A stretch of 60,869 bases of DNA from the NCBI GenBank assembly GCA_018064885.1, contig JAGHUI010000005.1, positions 1 through 60,869 of the forward strand. Direction: 5' to 3'. Made by a program: the position numbers and the translations under genes. This stretch comes from Candidatus Minthosoma equi. GTDB taxonomy: Bacteria > Bacteroidota > Bacteroidia > Bacteroidales > Bacteroidaceae. Numbering within the stretch: position 1 is the stretch's first letter; each line of letters begins with the position of its first letter. Shown piece after piece: positions 37,078 to 46,918 of this stretch. The notes below the pieces were generated by a model. That model saw only the letters and a list, made by a program, of their open reading frames with translations, did not search any database and was not told the origin of the DNA.

Positions 37078-37130
37078 GCGTACCGAAAACCTCGAAAAAA
37101 TCTTGTTTTCATAATTTTATATTTTACAGA

Positions 37131-37164
37131 AAAAGCCATTCGAGAAAGTTCCCGAATGGCTTAT
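37131..37164 (-). terminator. Intrinsic terminator of the beta-galactosidase gene
   Basis: AAGCCATTCG (37133-37142) pairs with CGAATGGCTT (37153-37162). On the minus strand the stem is followed by a T-run. It is nearly the same stem as the terminator at 499-534. Confidence 0.8.
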
Positions 37165-37201
37165 TATATACCCGTAAAGGGTATGCATTCTTATTGCTTT
37201 T

Positions 37202-40200
37202 TTACTTTACAGCAGAAATGATGTAAGTATATTTGAAGTTCTTTGCATTCATCTGATACTCGTTGCGTGGCCATGCACCCCAAGAGTTGACACAACCGAT
37301 ACCCATTGAGCGAGCAGAAATGTGAACATCGTTGAATGGCTCCTCAACAAGGTCGCCAGAGTGGAACTGCTTCTTGTCACGTGTTGGCTGCAGATCCTTC
37401 ACTGTGTAAGGAAGTGCCTGACATTCGAGTGGCTCAACGCCTTCGAAGAGAAGTCCCTTGCCAGCATTGTTAGTCATCTTCCAGTAGCGTACTCCGCTCT
37501 TTGTACCAGACTCCTGTGGTCGTGGATATTCAGCCCAGTACTGGTCAGCCACCTTCTGCTTCCAGATGCCTATGAGAGTTGAATTGTTGCGGTCGATGTA
37601 GCTTTCGCCAGGACCTTCACCATAGTATTCGATATTGTCATACTGCTTCTGGAGCTGGAGGTTCATGCCGAAGCGAAGCATCTGAGGAACATCCTTAGCA
37701 TCTTCGTTCTGAGCAATCTCCTGAGTAACGATAAGCTTGCCAGCAGGAGTCATTGTGTAAGTGAGCTTGAGAGTTGAAGCAACATTCTTCATCTCATACT
37801 CTGCCTTAACCACATAGTTTGTATTAGTTTCGTCGGTAGAATAAGTGAATGTTTTCACACGACGAGGAGTGGCATTCTGCCATACAGCGAGACGATTGTG
37901 CATCTGAGCGCCGTAGTCGTTGTCTGTTGGTGCTCGCCAGAAGCTTGGCTCAATTTCTGCATCGTCCTGAGTGATCTGTGTGCCATCTACATCGAGGTGA
38001 GAGATGTAACCTGTGCTCTTGTCGAATGTTGCTTTGAGACCACCAGCTTCAACAGTGAGATACACCTGACGGTCATCGACTGTGACTGAAGGTGCTGCAG
38101 TCTTCTTAGCCTTCTTGTCAACTGTCTGTGCTGCTACTTCCTCTGCCTTAGGATAGTTGTATGGAGTAAGTTCAAACTCTTCGTGTGCAATTACTTCTCC
38201 CTTCTTCTGAAGTTTTGTGTCTTCATCAAGAATATATTCTACACGAAGAATAACCTCCTTACCATTTGTATTGATTTCACCAGCCATAGCTTTTGCTATT
38301 TCTTCAATAGTAACAAGCTGTGTACCTTGAGGAACGATGCGCATGCGACCTACATTTATATCGCCATTGGCTACAGACTTACCATCAGCAAGAATAGTAT
38401 ATTTCATTGTTACGCCCCAAATTGGAGTGAAGAAGTTTTCGTTGCGGATTTCAAGTGCACCAGTCTTGAGGTCCTTGATAGTTGTCCAGATGTTCTGGTA
38501 GCAATACTTGATCTCGTAAGCATGTGGATGTGGATGACGGTTCGCGCTGATCATACCGTTCATGTTGAAGTTGTTGTCAGACGCAGGATAACGTCCGAAG
38601 TCACCGCCGTATGCCATGATTTCCTTACCTGTAATCTTTGACTTAGAACGGAGTCCCTGGTCAACATAATCCCAAACATAACCGCCCTGATACTTAGGAT
38701 ACTTGCGGATGAGATCCCAGTACTCCTTCAATCCACCGCCAGAGTTACCCATTGTGTGACAGTACTCACATTGGATGAGTGGCTTCTGGTACTTGTCGTT
38801 CTCGCAATAGTTAATGTTTCCATCGTATCCTTCATACATAGGACAATAGATGTCAGACGCACGACCTTCACGATGTGCTTGCTCATACTGACATGGACGG
38901 CTTGGGTCATATGCCTTCACCCAATCGTATGCATCCTCGAAGTTCTTGCCATAACCTGACTCATTGCCGAGTGACCATACGATGATGGCTGGGTGATTCT
39001 TGAGAACGCGGAGGTTATGCTCCTGACGCTCAGTGTGCATGTCGTGGAAACGAGGATCCTTTGAAAGAGATTCCTTGCCATAGCCCATACCGTGAGACTC
39101 AATGTTTGACTCAGCTGTGAGGTAGATACCATATTCGTCACAAAGCTGATACCAGCGTGGGTCATCTGGATAGTGGCAAGTACGAACAGCATTCACGTTC
39201 AACTGCTTCATCACCTTGATGTCTTCAATCATGCGGTCAACACTAACCACATAACCACCATCAGGGTCAAGCTCGTGACGGTCAGCACCCTTGATGAGAA
39301 TTGGCTGTCCGTTGACAAGAAGCTGAGCGTTCTTGATTTCCACCTTACGGAAACCTACTCGCTGTGGAATAACTTCAAGAATGTTGTTGCCATCATATAA
39401 ATATGTATATAATGTGTAGAGAGAAGGTGTCTCTGCTGTCCACTTTTCTGGGTTTGGATAATTGATTTCCAATGATGCTGTACCGTCCTTCTGAATGCCA
39501 GCAGGAAGGAGTGTCTTTGGAGTCACATCGACGCCTGATGGATCTACGAGCTTTGCGACAACTCGCTTGCCAGCTGCTGTTGGTGCAGTAATCTTGATGT
39601 TGAGCTGTCCGTCAGCATAGTTGTTTGTGAGGTCAGGAGTGATGAAGATATCCTCAATGTGAGCCTTTGGACGTGCATAGAGGTATGATTCACGAGCAAT
39701 ACCAGAGAGACGCCAGAAGTCTTGGTCTTCGTTCCAAGAGCCGTCGCACCAGCGCATCACCTGCATTGCGATGAGGTTTTCCTTGCCAGGGACAATGAAC
39801 TTTGTGAGGTCAAACTCTGCAGCAACCTTTGAATCCTCAGAATAGCCTACATACTTGCCATTGACATAAACTTCCACGTTTGATGTTGCAGAACCGATGT
39901 GCATATAAATGCTCTGGCCTTTCCAATCTGCTGGAATAGAGAATGTCTTGCGGTATGCGCCAACATGATTTCCCTTGTCCTGGACAGTAGGAGGAACCCC
40001 TACCCAATCGCTACGCCAGGCATAGTGGTTGTTCACATAGATAGCGTCGCCGTAGCCATTGAGTTCCCACATTCCAGGAACAGGCATTGTGCCCCATTTG
40101 GAATCATCCACCTTTGCAGAATAGTAATCAGAAAGACGCTGATTGGCGCTTTCCACCCAATAAAATTTCCATGTTCCATCAAGAGAAAGGAAACGTGATG

Positions 40201-40396
40201 ACTTAGCTTTTGCATTGGCACGAGGACCTTTGTCAGCCTGTGCAAGTGTTTCATTCTCGAAAGCGAAGAAATCAGCACGATCCGTCAATCTATTAATAGC
40301 ATTGACGTTCGGATCCTGCCATGCCGGTGTCTTCTGAGCCGATGCAGAAAGCGTTCCGATGGCTAAGGCAGAAAAGATGATAGATTTTAGTTTCAT
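37202..40396 (-). CDS. Secreted GH2 beta-galactosidase
   Basis: 1064 residues, the LacZ length. Signal peptide 1-20 (IIFSALAIGTLSASAQ) places it in the periplasm or on the surface. Domains in order: sugar-binding jelly roll, immunoglobulin-like, GH2 TIM barrel (acid/base Glu in VWSLGNESGYG; nucleophile Glu in LIQCEYCHTMGNSGG), a second Ig-like and the C-terminal small-chain domain (about 760-1064). Motifs VRTCHYPDDPRWY and GGYVWDYVDQGL are LacZ-like. It releases terminal beta-galactose from oligosaccharides. Single gene; a -7 box (40489-40496, minus) lies 93 nt upstream. Substrate (lactose, pectic galactan, host glycans) is unknown. Confidence 0.93.
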   Translation of the reverse strand: MKLKSIIFSALAIGTLSASAQKTPAWQDPNVNAINRLTDRADFFAFENETLAQADKGPRANAKAKSSRFLSLDGTWKFYWVESANQRLSDYYSAKVDDSKWGTMPVPGMWELNGYGDAIYVNNHYAWRSDWVGVPPTVQDKGNHVGAYRKTFSIPADWKGQSIYMHIGSATSNVEVYVNGKYVGYSEDSKVAAEFDLTKFIVPGKENLIAMQVMRWCDGSWNEDQDFWRLSGIARESYLYARPKAHIEDIFITPDLTNNYADGQLNIKITAPTAAGKRVVAKLVDPSGVDVTPKTLLPAGIQKDGTASLEINYPNPEKWTAETPSLYTLYTYLYDGNNILEVIPQRVGFRKVEIKNAQLLVNGQPILIKGADRHELDPDGGYVVSVDRMIEDIKVMKQLNVNAVRTCHYPDDPRWYQLCDEYGIYLTAESNIESHGMGYGKESLSKDPRFHDMHTERQEHNLRVLKNHPAIIVWSLGNESGYGKNFEDAYDWVKAYDPSRPCQYEQAHREGRASDIYCPMYEGYDGNINYCENDKYQKPLIQCEYCHTMGNSGGGLKEYWDLIRKYPKYQGGYVWDYVDQGLRSKSKITGKEIMAYGGDFGRYPASDNNFNMNGMISANRHPHPHAYEIKYCYQNIWTTIKDLKTGALEIRNENFFTPIWGVTMKYTILADGKSVANGDINVGRMRIVPQGTQLVTIEEIAKAMAGEINTNGKEVILRVEYILDEDTKLQKKGEVIAHEEFELTPYNYPKAEEVAAQTVDKKAKKTAAPSVTVDDRQVYLTVEAGGLKATFDKSTGYISHLDVDGTQITQDDAEIEPSFWRAPTDNDYGAQMHNRLAVWQNATPRRVKTFTYSTDETNTNYVVKAEYEMKNVASTLKLTYTMTPAGKLIVTQEIAQNEDAKDVPQMLRFGMNLQLQKQYDNIEYYGEGPGESYIDRNNSTLIGIWKQKVADQYWAEYPRPQESGTKSGVRYWKMTNNAGKGLLFEGVEPLECQALPYTVKDLQPTRDKKQFHSGDLVEEPFNDVHISARSMGIGCVNSWGAWPRNEYQMNAKNFKYTYIISAVK

Positions 40397-40488
40397 AAAT
40401 GTTTTTGGTTTTATTTAGTATTTAATTTTCTTTTTCAATTAAGGCACTTTTGTTGTAAATAAAACGACTAAATGTCTTGCATTGTTTG

Positions 40489-40496
40489 CAAAGTTA
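40489..40496 (-). promoter_or_regulatory. -7 element of the beta-galactosidase gene
   Basis: TAACTTTG on the minus strand. The 20-nt-upstream TTTG is not conserved. Confidence 0.5.
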
Positions 40497-40567
40497 TATA
40501 ATTATTTTGCATTATTGTATATAATATCAAAAAAAAATGCTCTAAGTCAATTTTTTCCTTTTTTTGT

Positions 40568-40598
40568 TTTGCCTTATTGTGAGAAATTAGTAACTTTG
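40568..40598 (+). promoter_or_regulatory. Promoter of the methylmalonyl-CoA mutase operon
   Basis: TTTG (40568-40571), 19-nt spacer, TAACTTTG (40591-40598): full consensus, giving a leader of about 90 nt. I see no B12 box in that leader. Confidence 0.8.
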
Positions 40599-40693
40599 TA
40601 TGTTAATTCATGAGAAAGACAACACGAAATACACATTATTAAAAATAATGCAGTAGTTTGATTTCAATTCATAACATTTATAAATGATATTTT

Positions 40694-42547
40694 ATGGCTA
40701 TTAACAAAGAAAAACTCTTCTCTGAGTTCCAGGCCCCTACCACTGAAGAGTGGTTGGCAAAGATTGAGGTGGACCTCAAGGGCGCGGACTTCAACAAGAA
40801 GATGGTTTGGAGAACCAACGAAGGCTTCAACGTTCAGCCTTTCTATCGCCGCGAGGATAATGAAAACCTCAAGGCAGTGAACTCTCTCCCTGGCGAATTC
40901 CCATTCGTCCGTGGTAACAAAAAGGACAACAACCTTTGGTATGTTCGCCAGGACATTAGCGTTGAATGTCCTAAGGCTGCAAATGAGAAGGCTCTTGACG
41001 TTCTCAACAAGGGTGTTAACTCTCTTGGTTTCGATTTCGCTCCAGAGAAGGTCAGCAAAGAATTCATCGCAGAGCTCTTGAACGGCATCCTTCCACAGTA
41101 CATCGAACTTAACTTCACTACATGCCTCTGCAAGTCTGCAGAGCTTGCAAAGATTCTCGTTGAGTACTTCAAGGAGAACAACTATCCACTTGATCAGATT
41201 GAAGGCTCAATTAACTTCGATCCAATTGCAAAGATTCTCACTAAGGGTAAGGATAAGTCAGCAATGATCGCTGAAGGCAAGGCTCTTATTGAGGCTCTTG
41301 CAGAGCTTCCTAAGTTCAAGTGTATCAATGTAAATTCTGTAGCTCTTAACAACTGCGGTGCTTACATCTATCAGGAACTTGGCTACGCTCTCGCTTGGGG
41401 TGCTGAGTATCTTGAACAGCTCACAGCTGCTGGCGTTGATGCTACAGAAGTTGCTAAGCGCATTAAGTTCAACATGGGCGTTAGCGACAACTACTTCATG
41501 GAAATAGCTAAGTTCCGTGCTGCTCGTATGCTCTGGGCACAGATTGTTAAGCAGTATGAGCCAAAGTGCGACTGCGCTTGCAAGATGCACGTTTGCGCTT
41601 ACACTTCTGAATACAATCAGACAATCTTTGATTCATACGTTAACCTCCTCCGCTCACAGACAGAGGCTATGTCTGCTGCAATCGCAAATGTTGACTCTAT
41701 TGTTGTCGTACCATTCGACAAGCAGTATGAGACTCCAACAGACTTTGCTGAGCGTATTGCTCGCAACCAGCAGTTGCTCTTGAAGGAAGAGGCACACTTC
41801 GATAAGCTTGTTGACGTTGCTGGTGGCTCTTACACTATTGAGCACCTCACAGATGCTATCGCTCAGGAAGGCTGGAAGCTCTTCCTCGCTGTTGAGAACG
41901 CTGGCGGTTTCCTCGCAGAATCTCTCAACAGTAACATCCAGAATGCTGTCAATGCATCTAACAAGAAGCGTCACGAAGACACAGCTAAGCGTAAGGAGTT
42001 CATCCTTGGTACTAACCAGTTCCCTAACTTCACAGAGGTTTCTGAAGGTAAGCGCCCTGTTGCTCCTTGCTGCACATGCCAGGAAACTCCAGAAGGCGGC
42101 ATCCAGACTCTCTGCACTAACCGTATGGCTTCTGACTTCGAGAACCTCCGTTTTGCTACAGAAGGTGCTAAGAAGCAGCCAATCGCATTCATGCTCACTA
42201 TCGGTAATCTTGCTATGCGTCAGGCACGTGCACAGTTCTCTTGCAACTTCCTTGCTGCTGCTGGTTACAAGGTGATGGACAACCTTGGCTTCAAGACTGT
42301 AGAAGAAGGTGTTGATGCAGCTCTCGCAGCTGGTGCTGACATTGTGGTAATCTGTTCTTCTGATGACGAATATGCAGAGTACGCTATCCCTGCTTATCAG
42401 TACCTTAATGGTCGCGCAATGTTCGTTGTAGCCGGTGCACCTGCTTGTTCAGAAGACCTTAAGGCTGCAGGTATTGAGAACTTCATTAATGTTAAGTCTA
42501 ACCAGCTCAATACTCTCAAGGAGTACAATGCTAAACTCGGTATCTAA
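40694..42547 (+). CDS. mutA: Methylmalonyl-CoA mutase small subunit
   Basis: 617 residues. The N-terminal barrel-like domain has [35 protein letters not shown], a common mutase opening. The C-terminal B12-binding-like domain (about 480-617) lacks the cobalamin DxHxxG motif, as expected for the non-catalytic subunit. With MutB it interconverts succinyl-CoA and (R)-methylmalonyl-CoA in propionate formation. It ends 2 nt before mutB. Codon use is strongly biased, suggesting high expression. No chaperone meaB/argK gene follows. Confidence 0.95.
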   Translation: MAINKEKLFSEFQAPTTEEWLAKIEVDLKGADFNKKMVWRTNEGFNVQPFYRREDNENLKAVNSLPGEFPFVRGNKKDNNLWYVRQDISVECPKAANEKALDVLNKGVNSLGFDFAPEKVSKEFIAELLNGILPQYIELNFTTCLCKSAELAKILVEYFKENNYPLDQIEGSINFDPIAKILTKGKDKSAMIAEGKALIEALAELPKFKCINVNSVALNNCGAYIYQELGYALAWGAEYLEQLTAAGVDATEVAKRIKFNMGVSDNYFMEIAKFRAARMLWAQIVKQYEPKCDCACKMHVCAYTSEYNQTIFDSYVNLLRSQTEAMSAAIANVDSIVVVPFDKQYETPTDFAERIARNQQLLLKEEAHFDKLVDVAGGSYTIEHLTDAIAQEGWKLFLAVENAGGFLAESLNSNIQNAVNASNKKRHEDTAKRKEFILGTNQFPNFTEVSEGKRPVAPCCTCQETPEGGIQTLCTNRMASDFENLRFATEGAKKQPIAFMLTIGNLAMRQARAQFSCNFLAAAGYKVMDNLGFKTVEEGVDAALAAGADIVVICSSDDEYAEYAIPAYQYLNGRAMFVVAGAPACSEDLKAAGIENFINVKSNQLNTLKEYNAKLGI

Positions 42548-42549
42548 TT

Positions 42550-44715
42550 ATGGCAAGAAAAGATTTTAATTCAATTGACATATATGCTGGCATTGCTGAG
42601 AAGAATGGTCAGCAGTGGCAGAAAGAGAATGGCATCAGCGCTAACTGGCGTACTCCAGAGCAGATTGACATTCAGCCAGTATATACAAAGGAAGACCTCG
42701 AAGGCATGGAGCACCTTGACTTCGCTGCAGGTATCCCTCCTTATCTCCGTGGTCCTTACTCAATGATGTACCCATTCCGTCCTTGGACAATCCGTCAGTA
42801 CGCAGGTTTCTCTACAGCTGAGGAGTCTAACGCATTCTATCGCCGTAATTTGGCTTCAGGACAGAAGGGTCTCTCTGTAGCATTCGACCTCCCTACTCAC
42901 CGTGGCTACGACCCAGACAATGCTCGTGTAGTTGGCGACGTTGGTAAGGCAGGTGTGTCTATCTGCTCACTCGAGAACATGAAGGTTCTCTTCGCTGGTA
43001 TTCCATTGAACAAGATGTCCGTTTCTATGACAATGAACGGTGGTGTGCTCCCAGTTCTTGCATTCTACATCAATGCAGGTCTTGAGCAGGGTGCTAAGCT
43101 TGAGGAGATGGCTGGTACTATCCAGAACGATATCCTTAAAGAGTTCATGGTTCGTAACACATATATTTACCCACCTGCATTCTCTATGAAGATCATCGCT
43201 GATATCTTCGAGTTCACTTCACAGAAGATGCCTAAGTTCAACTCAATCTCTATTTCTGGCTACCACATGCAGGAGGCTGGTGCAACAGCAGACATCGAGT
43301 TGGCTTACACACTCGCCGACGGTATGGACTACCTCCGCACAGGTGTGAATGCAGGTATCGACATCGACGCCTTCGCTCCTCGTCTCTCATTCTTCTGGGC
43401 TATCGGCATGAACCACTTCATGGAGATCGCTAAGATGCGTGCAGGTCGTCTTCTCTGGGCTAAGATCACTAAGTCGTTTGGTGCTAAGAACCCTAAGTCT
43501 ATGGCTCTTCGTACTCACTCACAGACATCAGGTTGGTCACTCACAGAGCAGGATCCATTCAACAACGTAGGCCGTGCTTGTATCGAGGCTATGGCTGCCG
43601 TTCTCGGTCACACTCAGTCACTTCATACAAACGCTCTTGACGAGGCAATCGCCCTCCCAACAGATTTCTCTGCACGTATCGCTCGTAACACTCAGATTTA
43701 CATCCAGAACGAGACTAAGGTCTGCAAGCAGATCGACCCATGGGCAGGTTCTTATTACGTAGAGACTCTCACAAATGAGCTCGTACACAAGGCATGGGAG
43801 CACATCCAGGAAATTGAGAAACTCGGCGGTATGGCTAAGGCTATCGAGACAGGTCTTCCTAAGATGCGTATCGAAGAGGCAGCTGCACGTACTCAGGCTC
43901 GTATTGACTCTGGCAACCAGACTATCGTTGGTACAAACAAGTATCGTCTTGCTCAGGAAGATCCATTGGATATCCTCGAAGTTGATAATACAGCAGTACG
44001 CCTCCAGCAGGAAGAGAACCTCAAAGTGCTCAAGGCAAACCGTGACGAAGCTGCTTGTCAGGCTGCTCTCGCTGAAATCACTAAGTGTGTTCAGGAGTTC
44101 CAGGACGGCAAGAAGTCAGAGAATAACCTCCTCGACCTCGCTGTCAAGGCTGCAGGTCTCCGTTGTACTCTCGGTGAGATTTCAGACGCTTGCGAGGCAG
44201 TCGTAGGTCGTTATAAGGCAATCATTAGAACAATCAGCAACGTGTATAGTTCAGAATCAAAGGGTGATCAGGCATTCCAGGATGCTTGCGCCTCAACAGA
44301 AAAGTTTGCACAGGCAAATGGTCGCCGTCCTCGTATCATGATCGCTAAGATGGGTCAGGATGGTCACGACCGTGGTGCTAAGGTTTGTGCTACAGGTTAT
44401 GCAGACTGTGGTTTCGACGTGGATATGGGTCCTCTCTTCCAGACTCCAGAAGAAGCTGCTCGTCAGGCTGTAGAGAATGACGTTGACGTACTCGGTGCTT
44501 CTTCACTTGCTGCAGGTCACAAGACTCTTATGCCTGCTGTTATCGAAGAACTCAAGAAGCTCGGTCGTGAGGATATCCTCGTAATCGGTGGTGGTGTAAT
44601 CCCAGCACAGGATTATGACTATCTCTACAAGGCAGGTGTCGCTGCGATCTTCGGCCCTGGTACTTCTGTTGCTAAGGCAGCATGCGAGATTATGAAGATT
44701 TTGAACGAGGATTAA
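42550..44715 (+). CDS. mutB: Methylmalonyl-CoA mutase large (catalytic) subunit
   Basis: 721 residues. The substrate barrel includes [24 protein letters not shown] and [34 protein letters not shown] follows. The C-terminal cobalamin domain has [12 protein letters not shown] (the DxHxxG His coordinates cobalt), [12 protein letters not shown] and VIGGGVIP. It requires adenosylcobalamin. Highly expressed codon style; the terminator is at 44766-44800. Confidence 0.97.
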   Translation: MARKDFNSIDIYAGIAEKNGQQWQKENGISANWRTPEQIDIQPVYTKEDLEGMEHLDFAAGIPPYLRGPYSMMYPFRPWTIRQYAGFSTAEESNAFYRRNLASGQKGLSVAFDLPTHRGYDPDNARVVGDVGKAGVSICSLENMKVLFAGIPLNKMSVSMTMNGGVLPVLAFYINAGLEQGAKLEEMAGTIQNDILKEFMVRNTYIYPPAFSMKIIADIFEFTSQKMPKFNSISISGYHMQEAGATADIELAYTLADGMDYLRTGVNAGIDIDAFAPRLSFFWAIGMNHFMEIAKMRAGRLLWAKITKSFGAKNPKSMALRTHSQTSGWSLTEQDPFNNVGRACIEAMAAVLGHTQSLHTNALDEAIALPTDFSARIARNTQIYIQNETKVCKQIDPWAGSYYVETLTNELVHKAWEHIQEIEKLGGMAKAIETGLPKMRIEEAAARTQARIDSGNQTIVGTNKYRLAQEDPLDILEVDNTAVRLQQEENLKVLKANRDEAACQAALAEITKCVQEFQDGKKSENNLLDLAVKAAGLRCTLGEISDACEAVVGRYKAIIRTISNVYSSESKGDQAFQDACASTEKFAQANGRRPRIMIAKMGQDGHDRGAKVCATGYADCGFDVDMGPLFQTPEEAARQAVENDVDVLGASSLAAGHKTLMPAVIEELKKLGREDILVIGGGVIPAQDYDYLYKAGVAAIFGPGTSVAKAACEIMKILNED

Positions 44716-44731
44716 TATTCCATTAAATTAT

Positions 44732-44753
44732 CTATGTGACATTTGTCGCATAG
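44732..44753. other. Short hairpin after mutB
   Basis: CTATGTGACA (44732-44741) pairs with TGTCGCATAG (44744-44753), one wobble, almost no loop. It stands 16 nt past the mutB stop and could protect the 3' end or slow transcription ahead of the terminator. Confidence 0.45.
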
Positions 44754-44765
44754 CAAAATACATCA

Positions 44766-44800
44766 AAGAGGCATAAGTTTCACGACTTATGTCTCTTTTC
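44766..44800 (+). terminator. Intrinsic terminator of the mutAB operon
   Basis: AGAGGCATAAGT (44767-44778) pairs with ACTTATGTCTCTT (from 44785), then TTTCTT. It separates mutAB from the DUF6057 operon. Confidence 0.8.
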
Positions 44801-44834
44801 TTATTTCTTATAGGTAAATATTATTAAAATTTTG

Positions 44835-44842
44835 TAACTTTG
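44835..44842 (+). promoter_or_regulatory. -7 element of the DUF6057 operon
   Basis: TAACTTTG, 49 nt before the start at 44892. The -33 region lacks a clear TTTG. Confidence 0.55.
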
Positions 44843-44891
44843 CATTATAATACTCATATTTAAATTTAAAAGAAATAAAGTAATAAACATA

Positions 44892-46856
44892 ATGGGAAAA
44901 AATACTTTCAAGAAACAGCCATCTGCAACAACGGCAAAGAAACCGTCTTTTGTTAGCAATGCACCAAAGCCTGAAAAGAAGAAAAAGAAGCCTTTTGTAA
45001 TATCTAAAGTTTTTTCTATTGTTTTGGCATGCATTTCTCTTCTATCATTTGGTGCATTAAATGCATATTACTTGATTGAAGAAAACTCGGATTTGCTTTT
45101 TACAGCCCAAAGCAAAGGATTCTTCTCTACCGATGATACATTCTTTGATCAATGCATAACTCAGCCAGGCGGTATCATCAATTATATTGCTGCATATCTC
45201 ACTCAAATGCTGTATCACCCAGCCCTAGGTGCTTCTATTTTGATAGCAATGTGGATGATCACTATAATCATTAGCAAATTTGCTTTCAAAGTCAAAACTA
45301 TGTGGATGGCTGTTCTCACAATCCCTGCAGTATGTTTACTTGTCGGAATTATTGATGTTCAGTACTGGGTGTTTTATCTTAAGCAGGAAGGATATTGGTT
45401 CTATGGAACAGTAGGTTTTCTTATCTGTATGTTGCTTGTGTTGCTTTCAAGAATTGCCAGCAATACGGTAACAAAATCCATTATAGTCGCTGCAATCGCG
45501 CTTACTTATCCTGCTTTTGGATGGTATTCTTTACTTGCTGCTATTTATAGTACTGTTAATTATTTACTTCAAGATAAAAAAACTAATACGAATATAATCA
45601 ACAAGATACTCCCATTAATAGTAATGTTTGTATTTGTATTTGCAGTACCTTATGCATCATATTATTTCTATCCAAGCGAATCTTTCATTGAAATGTGGGC
45701 ATGCGGATTTCCTTATTTCACAAGTGACACAGTAATAAGCATAATACCAGAGATTCCTTACTTCATTCTTGCCGCAATTCCTCTTATTTTCCCATTTATT
45801 TCCAAAGTTAAAGAAGCTGTTAATGGCATGGCTTTTGTTGTTATTTTAGCAACTGTAGCTATTGTCGGCGGTTCTGCATACTGGATTTCAAACAGCAACT
45901 TTGAGGATTACAACTATCATGCAGAAATGCGCATGCACAAGGCAGCAGAAGAGATGGATTGGGATAAAGTGCTCGACGAAATGAGCAATAATCCTGGTGA
46001 CGCATCACGTCAAATGGTTCTCTTGAAGAATGTTGCTTTGATGTATAAAGGCGAGATGGGTTCAAAAATGTTTAAGTACAATAACATGGGCGACAATCCA
46101 GCCAACACATACGATTCATTAAGAATTCACATGGCTCAAACTGCAGCTCCACTCATTTACTACTATCATGGCAAGACAAACTTCTCTATCCGTTGGTGTA
46201 TTGAGAACAGCGTAGAGTGTGGTTATGATTTTGAAAATTTGATGATGCTCACACGTTGTGCTATTCTTGGCAACGAAATGGATTGTGCAAAGAAATATAT
46301 CAATATACTTAAGACTTCTCTCTTTTACAAAGATTGGGCAGAGAAACTTGAACCAATTACTGAAAATCCTGAACTGATCAAAGAGTATCATGAGTTTGAC
46401 AACATTCGTGAGCTTAGAGATCATATGGGTAGCGTTCTTGATGGCGACAATGGTCTTTGCGAGATGTATCTGCTCAATTATTTTGCAAATACAATGAATA
46501 AGGATAGCAAGTATTTACAGGAATTGACACTCAACTATTCTATGGTTCAGAAGGATATAAAACTTTTCTGGCCACGCTTCTTCTTATATGCAAGCATGCA
46601 TCCGGGCGAAGATATGCCTGTTCACTACCAAGAAGCTGCTTTGCTTTATGGAAATCTTGAACCTGGTAATGTGGATATAAGCAAGATGCCATTTGATCAA
46701 TATGTAAAAGATCGTTATGCTAATTTCCAGCAAGTATCTCAATCACTTCTTGCTTCTGGAATGGAGGTTGCTGATGTGGGACAGTCTATGAAGACATCTT
46801 TTGGAGATACGTTCTTCTGGTTCTATTTCTTCTGTAGAGACATTCATTCTTATTAA
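44892..46856 (+). CDS. DUF6057-like membrane protein with soluble C-terminal domain (paralogue A)
   Basis: 654 residues. A basic, Lys/Pro-rich N-terminus (about 1-38) precedes about nine membrane segments (about 40-330), with LTQMLYHPALGASILIAMWM among the conserved stretches. The C-terminal ~310 residues are soluble and alpha-helical: HKAAEEMDWDKVLDEMSNN, LLKNVALM, then LAAPLIYYYHG-like and AKKYINILKTSLFYKDWAEK, arranged like degenerate TPR units. It ends in an aromatic-rich stretch (DTFFWFYFFCRDIHSY). The gene at 48460 is a clear shorter paralogue. Function unknown. First gene of a four-gene operon with a CxxCH lipoprotein and an S9 peptidase; the family name is from memory. Confidence 0.75.
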   Translation: MGKNTFKKQPSATTAKKPSFVSNAPKPEKKKKKPFVISKVFSIVLACISLLSFGALNAYYLIEENSDLLFTAQSKGFFSTDDTFFDQCITQPGGIINYIAAYLTQMLYHPALGASILIAMWMITIIISKFAFKVKTMWMAVLTIPAVCLLVGIIDVQYWVFYLKQEGYWFYGTVGFLICMLLVLLSRIASNTVTKSIIVAAIALTYPAFGWYSLLAAIYSTVNYLLQDKKTNTNIINKILPLIVMFVFVFAVPYASYYFYPSESFIEMWACGFPYFTSDTVISIIPEIPYFILAAIPLIFPFISKVKEAVNGMAFVVILATVAIVGGSAYWISNSNFEDYNYHAEMRMHKAAEEMDWDKVLDEMSNNPGDASRQMVLLKNVALMYKGEMGSKMFKYNNMGDNPANTYDSLRIHMAQTAAPLIYYYHGKTNFSIRWCIENSVECGYDFENLMMLTRCAILGNEMDCAKKYINILKTSLFYKDWAEKLEPITENPELIKEYHEFDNIRELRDHMGSVLDGDNGLCEMYLLNYFANTMNKDSKYLQELTLNYSMVQKDIKLFWPRFFLYASMHPGEDMPVHYQEAALLYGNLEPGNVDISKMPFDQYVKDRYANFQQVSQSLLASGMEVADVGQSMKTSFGDTFFWFYFFCRDIHSY

Positions 46857-46918
46857 CATTCAGAAGATTGAGCATAAAATATAGAATAATATACATTTAC
46901 ATCGAAATTTCTTGAACA

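Noticed and set aside
40397-40693. Cobalamin riboswitch upstream of mutA
   Set aside because: The mutase uses B12, so I looked for a B12 box and its stems in the 297-nt gap; only a promoter and AT-rich leader are visible.
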